NCBI GenBank assembly: GCA_033064195.1
Contig: JARBJD010000082.1
Span: forward strand, 186,001 to 250,000
DNA length: 64,000 bases
From: Blattamonas nauphoetae
Taxonomy: Eukaryota > Preaxostyla > Oxymonadida
Direction: 5' to 3'
In this document: positions 30,701 to 39,951 of the stretch, piece by piece
How the letters are laid out: the number at the start of each line of letters is the position of its first letter
How positions within the stretch are numbered: position 1 is the stretch's first letter
Translations under genes and position numbers: made by a program
Notes under the pieces: generated by a model
Seen by the model: only the letters and a program-made list of their open reading frames with translations
What the model was told of the DNA's origin: nothing
Database searches by the model: none

Positions 30701-32834
30701 CAACAAGACCTGCTTCCAAAATCAAGGTCGTGCTCCAATCGGTCAGCGTTGCCTTCAACGAGTTCGTCGATTGCAAACGGAAAATCTCACTGCAATCACA
30801 GCGATCTCTGAAGCGTGGGGTGTTGTTCATGTGACGTGGGTTCAAGGAACTGTGTCTGCTCTTGAATTCCAACATTTCCTCCTCTCACTTTTTGAGTCCC
30901 TTCAAAGAAGAACGAATGAAAGCTGCACACTGATTATGGACAATGTTGGCTTGCACAAGACGGATGAGGTGAAAGAGCTCATCAGATCGAAAAATTACAC
31001 AACTCTGTTCACTCCACCAAATTCATGTGAGTTGAATCCGATCGAGTACGTCTTTGGCATGTGGAAGGTGGGAGTTCGATTCCTTCTCATGTCAGAACAG
31101 AGGATCAACTGCGGATTCATCTTTCGGAATCTCTCAGTGCAATTCCTCATCGGAAGATATCCGCGGCCATCAGATTTGTGTCTCTCAGACTTCATCCAAT
31201 TGTCGCTCGCCGAGGTGATTTGGCTCTCAATCGAACACAAGAACAGTTCAACCGCGATTCGAACGGCCCACATGCTCCAAGTCCGCAAGCAATCATGCCA
31301 CCAGACCACGGACCACGAGTGGAAGAACCTGAAGAATAAACTGCTTCATCAATAATTCACCACACAAGAGTGTTTCCCTTCGTTCTGTCAGTCTTTTCTA
31401 AAACGAGTGGTCTCAAAAATAAATCCGAAAAAGAGCCGTTCATTTCTGAACAATCACTGTTCATTTCCGAATAATCATTGTTCATTTCAGAAAAATCACT
31501 GTTCATTTACGAATAATTCATGTTCATTTCTGAAAAATTAAAATTCATTTCTGAACAATCATGTTCATTTCTGAACAATCAAAACACATTTCTGAACAAT
31601 TATGTTCATTTCTGAATAATTAAAATACAATTCAGAACTAGTCGAGCTGTATCTCTCGTTTCTCAATCTTTCGAAAGAGTATCTCATCCATCTCTCCCAC
31701 CATACTTTCATACAAAATACACACAGCAATTACTCCATATCTTTCTTGCTTTCAAAAGTGATGAGATTTAATCTGAAGACACCCACCACTGAAGCATTTC
31801 GTCGAGAGCTGAAGGAAGAGATGATCTCGTCTGGTCTCGCGTCGTCCTCTCCGCCTTTCATCCTCACAGCGGAACTTGTGTGTGCTCTCTCGGATTGCGA
31901 GACGATGGACGTTGTGGATCGAATTGTGGGTCTGCTGGACAGTGACTGCTCTTTGGATGACGACACGATTCTGCGGATGTGTGTGTTCATCGCTCGTCAC
32001 AACTCCAGAAGCCTCCAACTCGCGTTTCGAAACACTGGACGCACTACAGAGCAGTATTTGCACACCATCGAGTCTTTCCTCTCTGTTCACATCGAATCAT
32101 TCGATCAAGCACCGATTCGAAGTCTCCTCTCGTCTCGTCCAGACGATCACGAACCAACAATGGACGTATGGGACGAAGTTGATTTGGAGATTGTTCATAT
32201 TGTGGTTCGAATGAGAAAACAGAATCAGCTCTCAATCGACATTGACTGCAAAGAGTTCCAAGATTTCTTCATCAACTTTGTTGTGCGCAGCCTCCAACAT
32301 GCTCGTCACTGTGCGGCCCGATTGACTCGAACACAGCTTGACCGTCTGATCGCCCCGTCCATCGATAGCCTCAACGAATACTTCAAACATCGTCGTTTAA
32401 CATTGTACAGCTCCAGTGGTCAATGGCAGAAAGTGTTTCAAGGTGTCTGCTCAGTCTGTTATCAACCAGCTCTAGCTCGTGCCATCAGCAAGACGGGACT
32501 CTTCTTTCGGATTGTGAATGGGATCACAAAACGTTTTGAGGTCCAGTGGTCGATGACAAACTTGATGTTCCTGACCCATTTCATGAGAAGCAGGAAATTC
32601 GACCGTGAAACAGAAAGGATGCTGAGAAGAGGACTATTTGCGGCGGTTCGAGAAGAAGGACTGGAGGATCTGGTCGAGTACAGACTGTTGATAAAACGGG
32701 ACAACTCTAGTTACGATGAAGTCGAGTATCAAACACAACATATTTTGGAATCATTTGGGACAAACTTACCCGCTCTGCATCCTTATGATACGCCTGGAAC
32801 CGATTGGCTATATCACTTTCTATGTCGTCTCTAG
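27795..32834 (+). CDS. D: large helical protein, split by a mariner element
   Basis: Two plus frames, 27795-29440 and 31652-32834, flank a 2.2-kb element. Dropping the element and one TA gives a single frame of 942 residues with no stop: SELSQC joins to YLSFLNLSKEYLIHLSHH. The start is an ATG at 27795, followed by a polar, low-complexity leader of about 70 residues and then an alpha-helical body (VTSILFHFFREIDYFSPKPK, EEGLEDLVEYRLLIKRDNSS). No motif is recognised. It is divergent to C1, with starts 150 bp apart. In this allele the inserted DNA adds a stop soon after the junction, so only a truncated product is expected unless the element is removed. Confidence 0.8.
29441..29660. repeat. left inverted end built of ~19-bp tandem units
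   Basis: Units carrying TTCAGAAATGAACA repeat with small changes from 29455 to about 29650. The same unit in inverse orientation fills 31435-31635. The arrays probably offer several transposase-binding sites or a snap-back structure; that role is inferred. Confidence 0.85.
29781..31355 (+). CDS. Tc1/mariner-like DDE transposase
   Basis: ATG at 29781; the frame also opens at an earlier TTG. An acidic leader comes first, then an AT-hook-like KMKRGRPTSRPAPKPRRS at about residue 130, then helix-turn-helix regions (RERELVLDEVKEGKKYDLIV; STINAHLTS). The catalytic core has D303 in VYIDETSFNK, D387 in LIMDNVGLHKT and E422 in SCELNPIEYVFGMWK, a DD34E spacing. After FGMWK the frame gives VGVRFLLMSEQ. 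Another plus frame reads SSIPSHVRTEDQLRIHLSES, a far better helical C-terminus, and ends at a stop near 31339. A one-base shift near 31060 is therefore likely. The catalytic triad is intact but the natural tail is lost. Confidence 0.88.
   Translation: MINGEDFSGKSSRNFMERSFSLIDDESETDESQNSSITERQMQYQSLNESDGWFFGDEVVDCESGMESQQDGLLTGGFSQDFIRTSLKRSKDELRRLLPERIEAVDSASPPEPLLPQDPHEFVELPAPQKMKRGRPTSRPAPKPRRSYTILTPRERELVLDEVKEGKKYDLIVEKWNISKGTINNIASGKPAPKPRGGAVYRKITPEISRSMNDAILQNPLLKGEELKTLVEENHGTSVAVSTINAHLTSPKMVEHGCTKFTVKKVELLQHERNSEETKDARLDYLQRYATTFSQGGFAVYIDETSFNKTCFQNQGRAPIGQRCLQRVRRLQTENLTAITAISEAWGVVHVTWVQGTVSALEFQHFLLSLFESLQRRTNESCTLIMDNVGLHKTDEVKELIRSKNYTTLFTPPNSCELNPIEYVFGMWKVGVRFLLMSEQRINCGFIFRNLSVQFLIGRYPRPSDLCLSDFIQLSLAEVIWLSIEHKNSSTAIRTAHMLQVRKQSCHQTTDHEWKNLKNKLLHQ
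31430..31649. repeat. right inverted end built of ~19-bp tandem units
   Basis: Inverse copies of the left-end units (CATTTCTGAACAATCA type), about eleven in a row, ending at the terminal CTAGTCGAGCTG. Units near the outer end match the left end best, and inner ones drift (for example ATTTACGAATAATTCATG). Confidence 0.85.
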
Positions 32835-34339
32835 AGCGAAATCAACCCTTTCGGGATTGAATGTCCATTTCACTTTATTGATTAATCTCATCTCACAGAA
32901 CGAATCACGTTTCCCATTGATTGTCGGTCATTTTCATGCCCAAAAGAACAAGGGAGAAAAAACCAATCTATTGAGAATGGCAAATGAAATGAAAAGGGAG
33001 AGCAAATATCGACCAACGACAACAGAGACGATTCAGAATGAAGATGAAGCCTGTGAACGAGACAAACGAATGATGGTGCCCATCTGTTTTGGGTGACGTG
33101 ATGAATGTCTGGCGAGCGAGAGTGTGCACAACAATCGGAAAAGAGTGGTGTCTTCCCAGAATTGGACGTGTTCATCATCGTTTGGTCTCGTTTCCATCAC
33201 ATCCCTCGCTGTGGCACGGATGGAGGATGAGTTGTAGCATCGGAGAGCGTGTCACATTGGGCGAGTGGTGTTCGTCGATGGTGATAGCGTGTATTGACAG
33301 TGGAGGTTGGAGTGAACGAGGAGCTGAATGAAGAAAATGACGAAGGGTGAGGAGAGGTTGTGGTGGATGGCGTGGAATGAAGATGTGGTGTCAGATCCGA
33401 GACTTGTGCTACGATGAGCAAACCAATTGAATATTCAACATCTGTTTGTTTCTCCCTTCCAATTGTCCGATCTCACAACTCGGGACCAGTGTGACGATGA
33501 TAGTGATGGGAGAATCCCACTCGAAGAAGAAGGAGTGGTGGACACTCAGCGTACGCATGTTCTCGTTCGTTCTGTTTCTGCTCGTGAAGGCTTCCTGACA
33601 CACGCAGCAGCTGCCGTGTCTGGTTCAGTTGTCTTCGATCTCTCACAGTGCGAGTTTGTCTTCATTCGAGAGCGGAGAGGAAGAGTGACGAGGAGAGTGG
33701 GAGAGGCGGAAAAGCGTGCAAAAGATCCACTCTGTCACACACAACAGAAGAGGCAAAGTGTTGAGAAGGAGATGTCCATCGAATCAACGAAGTCGAGTGA
33801 TCATCAAGACGTGGCGTCACGGACGAGACATGCGAAGTGATCAGAATCGGATGTCGATCACATTTGAACTTGGCTGGTCATGACCTTCAACCATCCGCAG
33901 TGTCCAGTGTTCATTCGAACCAAGCTGGTCAACACGATCGAGTCCTGCACAACTCCTCCCCAATCCTCTTTGCGATCGGTCAGTAGTCTTCCTTCCACAG
34001 TCCTCTCCAACTCCTCCTTCCTCACCTTTCGAAGAAGCTTCACCATCGATTTACATCGTTCTCCATTGTTCATGTTCTGTTCTTCCTTCCTCATCCTTCG
34101 AAGAGGGAGCTTCAACGACTCTCATTGTTCTTGATTCTTCCGATCCTGTGCTCGCTGCATCGTGATCGTGGTATGTGGGAAACGTCAGAACCCATTTGGG
34201 TGACAATTACGACATCTTTCGAGTAATCCGGTGAATCGTGTGAGGCAACTTGGGATTGTGGCAAATACAGGCAAATGAAAATCGAAATCCATTGTTCGTT
34301 GATGATAAGAACATCTAAGGAGGAGTTGGGCGAGCATTT
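32835..34339. other. no confident gene; scattered fragments
   Basis: A 137-codon plus frame (33427-33840) contains HVLVRSVSAREGFLTHAAAA and SGSVVFDLSQCEFVFIRERR, which recall beta-helix rungs, but it is isolated. A minus frame at 33858-34115 is Lys/Arg-rich and coil-like. Both are probably debris of the beta-helix families. Confidence 0.3.
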
Positions 34340-35310
34340 CCTTCTCCAATCCTCATCTCTTCCTCTCCCTTCAGAGCCCTGTCCTCCATTTCATCAAATC
34401 CAGACACAGCCAGCTCAAACTTTCTCAAGTCAACACCCCTCGCTCATCACTCTGAATATCCTTCCCCAATCTCATCTTCTCCTTTTCCGCTGGACACTCC
34501 ATCGCATCTGACCCCTTCATCTTCAATCTGACACACTTGCTCTCTTCCTTCTCTTCCTTCAAATCAACTTCATCAACAACTCCAGTCTCCTTCACTCTCG
34601 ACAGCCTTCTCATCGTCTGCTCCCGCTGTTGGTTCTTCTGTTGCTGTTGATTCGACAGGGATTCAAGTGTCGATAGCTGCCCTTCCAGTCTCCAGACAGC
34701 ATCCATCCATGCAGGCAGTGAACGAAGCAGACGATGTGATGTGTGTCGGCCAGAACGCCAGCGACTGCGGAGACAGCGTGGCAAGTCGCGAGGTCGGCTG
34801 TGTCGATGTTCTGTCAGCCCTTCTGCACGCCACAGTGTTCGCTTGTTCTGCTTCCCTTCAACTCAGTCAACAGCAATCTCGTCCTTCTCTCGAGTGCGGT
34901 TGTGGTTGTGTCTGGCGAAGAGTGAGGGGACAGATAGTGGGCATGCGCGGGGTCGTCGGCGAGAGCGACGCAGAGCGACACCGAGCTTCGTCTCTCGCAG
35001 CGGACACAGGCGGAGAGATGTGCGGGATGGGAGTCGTCCACTTCCGATTCTCTGCCTCTTCATCTCTCCAATTTCCATCTCACTCGTCTTCCATCTCTCC
35101 ACCATCCACCCACTTCCACTTCCTCCGCCCCTCGTTCTCGTCTCAGCGAGCCTTATCAGTTTGTCTCAACCTCCCCTGGCTTTCTCCTCTTCTTCCGACA
35201 TCTCACACTTCCACACTTCCGACTCTCGCTCTCTCCATTCGTCGACGAGTTCTGTTCGTTCTCGTCAATGCTGCAAATTTCACGTTTGGCTCAGTTTTCT
35301 TCGTTTGATC
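34340..35310. repeat. F2: conserved segment of the C-array
   Basis: Very similar to 48065-49000. Long stretches are identical, for example the DNA around GCAGTGAACGAAGCAGACGA (about 34710) and its copy (about 48460). Frames exist on both strands. On the minus strand an acidic coil-like reading (VWRLEGQLSTLESLSNQQQQ, then EEKEESKCVRLKMKG) recurs between copies, and on the plus strand EADDVMCVGQNASDCGD does. Neither frame stays open across copies, so I annotate it as a repeat and leave the coding strand open. Confidence 0.7.
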
Positions 35311-36188
35311 GACTGTTCAAGTCAACGAACTCAAACAACCAATCTGTGCGAGCTGCTAAGAATCAATTCATTTCGAGGGTGCATGAAAAAGAAGAAGAAT
35401 TGACAGTGAATTGTCGACACGTGCTTTGATCATTTCTGTTCCTTCATTTCTTCAGACCGATCGAGGTTTCTGTCCAGTTTGTGAAGATGAGAGGAAGGGC
35501 GATGGTGAGTGGATGGAGAAACTGCGATCGACTCCACAACCAGCGAGCATCCCACAATCACGGTTGGGAACAGCGTCAACACGCAATCCCCATCAGCCAA
35601 GCAAACAGAATCGAGAGCAGTTGAGGGAGAAGCGCTGCTTCGATCAGTGTGAGGAAGAGCTGGTGTGCACAGAGATCGTTCGGAGGACGGAGCGATGCAT
35701 GTCCTGCATCGTTTCCATCGCATCGCTTCTCCCGCTTCATTTCCTCCTTCTGTATTTCGTTTCGAGAGGGAGAGAGATCAGTCATTGGGTGGTGTGCATG
35801 AACACTCATTTTGATTCGGTCGCCTTTCCGAAGTGTCGACGACGATCGACGATGTGGATCGATTCGGAAATGGCATCGCATCGGCGTCCACAAGAGAAGA
35901 CGATCCTGTGGCACAATCACAAATCAAAGATCTCACACAAACCGCTGTCAATCGTCAGGATCGACAGCTTCCATTTTGAAGCAGTTTAAACAGTGCGAGA
36001 GTGGCGGCTAAGGAGAAGGAGAGTGTGGCGACGATCGAGGGAGGGAGATGGGCGAGAGAGAATCCCAATTGGTCCGACAAAAGAAACCATGGAGTGATGT
36101 CTGAGCCGACACAGATCACACAAAAACAGTGTTGTTGCCCAAAGCGAGTCAGAAACTGTTCGAATCATTCGCTGGTTCTTGTGCATTT
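35311..36188. other. unique insert plus C2 downstream flank
   Basis: A 192-codon plus frame (35411-35989, no early ATG; FCPVCEDERKGDGEWMEKLR) is not shared by other array units and is unrecognised. 36000-36180 matches the post-stop flank of other C copies. Confidence 0.35.
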
Positions 36189-37262
36189 CTATCCACGCCA
36201 TGGAAAGTGCATGCCCAGCAGGTTGTTCCATTCGATCGAGGAATCAAGAATCGATCGGCCTGGGTCAGTTTGTTTGTCGTTTTGCAGCTTTTCTTCCACC
36301 ACATCTTCGATGCCCTCCATACTCAACATTTGGAGCACTGTCTTCCAAGTCTGTCGCTCCTCTCCCCCTTTTTCGTTCCATTCTCGCTGGGTATCGATCA
36401 TTGAACTCAGAAAATACCAGATTGATCCATCAGTGTTGAAGAATGTGAGGCAACTTGGGATCGTAAGAACGACTGGTATATGAAGAACGAAATTCATTGT
36501 CGGTTGATAAGAAGGATATATTCGGAGGAGTTTAGCGAGGAGAACCAGAAAAAGCGTGGATTGCAGTCCGTCGACGATCGAATAGCGGTTTGTGCACAAA
36601 TGGCAAATATACTTCTCCGAAGGGGCGAGAACTTGCCTCAAAACCGTCTCATGTACAGCTTGTTGCTCATCGTCATCTTCAATTCCGAATTGTTGCAGAC
36701 CATTCGGAGTTGGGCGCGAGACAGACAGACGGATGATGTCCATGGCGTTGATGTGGATATCGTCTGCTTCAGGAAATGAAAGAGACTGGGGATTGAGAGT
36801 ACTGACGAATTCAGAGATCAGATCAGCTTTCACGAGGGAAAGGAGTGTTTTTGGAGAACAATAGAGAAGTAGATTGGAGAGCATCTCCATTGCTGCTGTA
36901 GTGAGAGCCTGACTGCCTGAAGAAATGAGCACCATAATGCACTGTACGAGGTGTATCGAAGAATCACCGGATAATGATGCAAGGCGACTGAGAAAAGCAT
37001 CTGCAAATCATTCACTCAGTTGTGGGACAGATTTGAGGAATTTCACTGCTTGAGCTTCGAGAGAGGCATCAACTGCAGGCTGCGACTTCACAGTGGCAAC
37101 CAGAGACATAAAGACAATCGCCTTTGAGTGGATAGAATCACGTCGATCTCCCATCCAATTCAGGAACGGCGAACAATCCATTGGAAAAGGCAACGGAGTG
37201 ATAGACAGAGCAGAGCGTCCTTCACTTGAGAAAGTGTCTTGTTTCTTGTTAATATCGGTCAT
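36189..37262 (-). pseudogene. C2: HEAT-like C-family gene with a frameshift
   Basis: Starts MTDINKKQDTFSSEGRS at 37262 and ends SIEWNNLLGMHFPWRG at 36189. All signature blocks are present, including CHLCTNRYSIVDGLQSTLF, TMNFVLHIPVVLTIPSCLTF and MEGIEDVVEEKLQND. Between SVPQLSE and ADAFLSRLASLSGDSS (about 37005-37020) the frame is lost: a TGA ends the first part and the family sequence resumes in another frame. The lesion is small and the rest is complete, so inactivation looks recent. Confidence 0.8.
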
Positions 37263-37439
37263 TCTGAATGATTCTGCAAAACAACACTCGTTATGGGTCA
37301 GGACGAAGAGCGAAGAAAGAGATTGAGATGAAATGGATGTTCAAACGGAAAAACGAAAAGCAGCCAACAACACCTGAGAGGCCATCATTTATTGCGATCA
37401 ATCAACACTCAATTCATCGCTTCTCATCCTGTTCTGCCT

Positions 37440-38280
37440 TCATATTCTCAGCTGTCCACTGAAGACCATTCGTCTCCTCGTTCCACACTCCCTCTCAAAT
37501 CCCAATTTCATCCTCTCCTCTCCTGCTGGACACTGCTGGGCATCTAACCCCTTCATCTTCAATCTCCAAAACAACTTCATCAACAACTCATGTCTCCAGA
37601 ACTCTCGACAGCCCTTTCATCAGCTGCGGCCTCCAATCTGCCACTGTTGACTCAACTGGGACAACAGTGTCGACATCTGTTCTTCCAGTCACCAGACAGC
37701 ACCCATCCATCCATCCATGCAGTGCGCGAAGGAGACGATGTGATGTGTTTCATCGTGTTCGAGTGATCCCGAATCAGTTGAAGCGAGGTCTGCTGCGTCG
37801 GTGTTCTGATTCTCTGCGCATCTCTCTGGTCGAGTGTGCTGCTTCCCTCAAGTCAGTCAACAGCAATCTCGTCCTTCCTTCGATTGTGGCTGTGGTCGGG
37901 TTTGCCGAAGAGTGAGGGGACAGCGGGTGGGTAGGTGGGGTGTCGTCGTCGAGAGGAATGAAAAGTGACACCGAGCTTCGTCTCCCGCGGCGGACACAGG
38001 CGGTGAGATGTGGGGAATGGGACTCGTGGATTTTCATTTCTTGTCCTCTTCGTTTCTCTCTTCTCTCTCTTCTTCCATCTCCCTCTCACTTCCAAATCTG
38101 GAGGATGCGTCCTGTTTGTCCACCATTCGGCTACTTCGAGCTGTCTCCGCCGCTCTTCCTCTCGACTTCTCCGTTCAACGCATTCTCGCCTTCCTTTCTC
38201 CTTTCCTTCCTCCACCCGTCTCCTTCGCTCACTGCATGGATGGATGGATGGGTGCTGTCTGGTGACTGGAAGAACAGTAA
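37440..38280. repeat. F3: C-array segment with a 57-bp inverted repeat
   Basis: Diverged copy of F2/F7 (shared core around GTGACACCGAGCTTCGTCTC). It contains two arms, 37677-37733 and 38221-38277, that are inverse copies of each other over 57 bp with one mismatch, centred on CAGACAGCACCCATCCATCC. The right arm is the point where gene C3 loses its usual C-terminus. Confidence 0.75.
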
Positions 38281-39126
38281 AGACAGAAAACTGCTGATTG
38301 AGTATGAATGTTCGAAGAATGTGAGACAACTTGGAATCGTGAGAAAGACAGGTATATGATGAACCAATCCCATAGTGTGTTGATTGTATGGACAGATTCG
38401 GAGCAGTTGAGCGAGGAGTTCCATTAAATACAAGGATTGTGTTCCATCGACGATCGAAAATCGGATCACGCACAAATGGCAAATATACTTCGCCGAAGGT
38501 GCGACAATTTGCTGAAAAATCGTCTCGTGAACAGCTTGTTGTTCATAGCCATCTTTAATTTTGAGTTTGTCGAGCCCATCCGGAGTTGAGAGCCAGAGAG
38601 AATAGGAGATGACATTCATGAAGTTGGTGTGGATATCGACCGCATCTGAGAATGAAAGAGACTGTGGGTTGAGAGTAGTGACGATTTGAGGGATCAGATC
38701 AGCTTTGACGAGGGCAAGTCCGACGGTAGCTGAACATGAGAGGTTCACTTGGTTGAGCATCCTTATTGCGGTGGTGGCGATGACTTGATTGGCTGAAGAA
38801 ATGAGTACCACAATGGACTGCACGAAGTTTGTCGAAGAATCATCAGATGAAGACTCAAAACTGCCGAGAAATGCATCGACATGTGATGGAGTCTCCGGTT
38901 GAACAGATTTCAGAAATTCAACAGCCTTCGCCTCCAGAGATACATCAAGTGCAGGCTTCAACTTCAATGTGGCAACCAGAGATCGAAAGACGATGATCTT
39001 TTGAGAGTCAGTGTCTGGTTTCCTGTTAATTTCGGTTATTCTTACTGATTTGGTGGAAAAATACTCGTTATGGCTCAGAGGAATGAAACAGTGAAACAAA
39101 GATAATGAGATGAAATTTTCGTCCAA
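38131..39126 (-). pseudogene. C3: C-family copy with altered ends
   Basis: The middle is a normal C-family body (SLEAKAVEFLKSV, LALVKADLIPQIVTTLNPQS, CHLCVIRFSIVDGTQSLYLM, HTMGLVHHIPVFLTIPSCLT). The N-terminus lacks about 45 residues found in C2 and C4: TEINRKPD runs straight into DSQKIIVFRSL, and no ATG precedes the body. The C-terminus leaves the family after FEHSYSISSFLSLLF and runs into an inverted piece of the F repeat (QSPDSTHPSIHAVSEGDGWR) with an unrelated charged tail. Probably non-functional, although the frame is open for 331 codons. Confidence 0.75.
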
Positions 39127-39159
39127 AAGGAAGGACTAAAATCAATTAACGTTGAGTGA

Positions 39160-39951
39160 GACGCCATTATTTGTTGCGATCAACGAGTACTCAAATATTT
39201 CTCTTCCTCAATGTCTGCCCCAACTCGGTCTTCAATTTATCCTCGTTCTATCGAAGAACCTCCATCTCTTCGTTCCATACTCCCTCTCTCACTCTCATCT
39301 CTTCCTCTCTCTTCAGAGCCATGTCCTCCATTTCTTTCGCTTCAGACTCAACCATCTCCAAATTTCCTAACTCCCTTTTTTTCACTCTTCACTCTCAACC
39401 CCTCCCCCAATCCCATCTTCTCGTCGAACCCTGCACATGACTGAGCCTGCCTCCCTTCCACCGACAACACCACTCCCTTGTTCTCCACCATCACTCCCTT
39501 CGAAACTCACTCATCAACACCTCCCCTCTCCTTCACTCATGACAGCTTTCTCATCCTCTGCTCATGCATCGTGTTTCGTTTGTCTTCGTTTCTCTTCGTG
39601 ATATTGTTGTGTGGATCTCACCCAATCCTTCACTTGCTGATCGTTGACATCACTTTGGTAATCGATTACCGTCATCCCACACCAATCCGCCCAGCCAATC
39701 GCCGGATCGATCGACGCATTGTCTTCCATTTCGGAGCAGTTGGAGCAATGCGAGAGTGCGGGAGCGGTGGCGAAGAAGGAGGAGAGTGGGGCGACCATCG
39801 AGGGAGGGAGACTGGCGAGAGAGAATCACAATTGTTCCGGCAGATGAAACCATGAGGTGATGCCAGAGTCCACAAAGATCACACAAACAGTGTTTGCTGT
39901 CCAAGACAGTTCAGAAACAATGCGAAATGGTTCACTGGTTCGTGTCTGTTT
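39160..39951. repeat. F4: C-array segment
   Basis: 39235-39560 matches the start of F7 (48060-48330), including ACATGACTGAGCCTGCCTCC at both places. 39730-39950 is the post-stop flank of C4, matching 26000-26180 and 49000-49195. The central part present in F2 and F7 is missing, so this copy has an internal deletion. Confidence 0.65.

Larger units (their letters stand above)
29441..31649 (+). mobile_element. Tc1/mariner-superfamily transposon, 2209 bp, in gene D
   Basis: Starts CAGCTCGACTAGTTCTGAA and ends with its inverse, flanked by TA (29439-29440 and 31650-31651). The inverted ends are unusually long, about 200 bp each, and consist of roughly ten tandem ~19-bp units of the type AATGAACATAATTGTTCAG. 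Between them lies one transposase gene. Near-identical outer termini, the intact target duplication and an almost complete transposase indicate a young insertion. Confidence 0.93.

Noticed and set aside
31435-31640. Independent satellite repeat
   Set aside because: It is the inverse of the left array and is bounded by the same terminus, so it is part of the 29441-31649 element.
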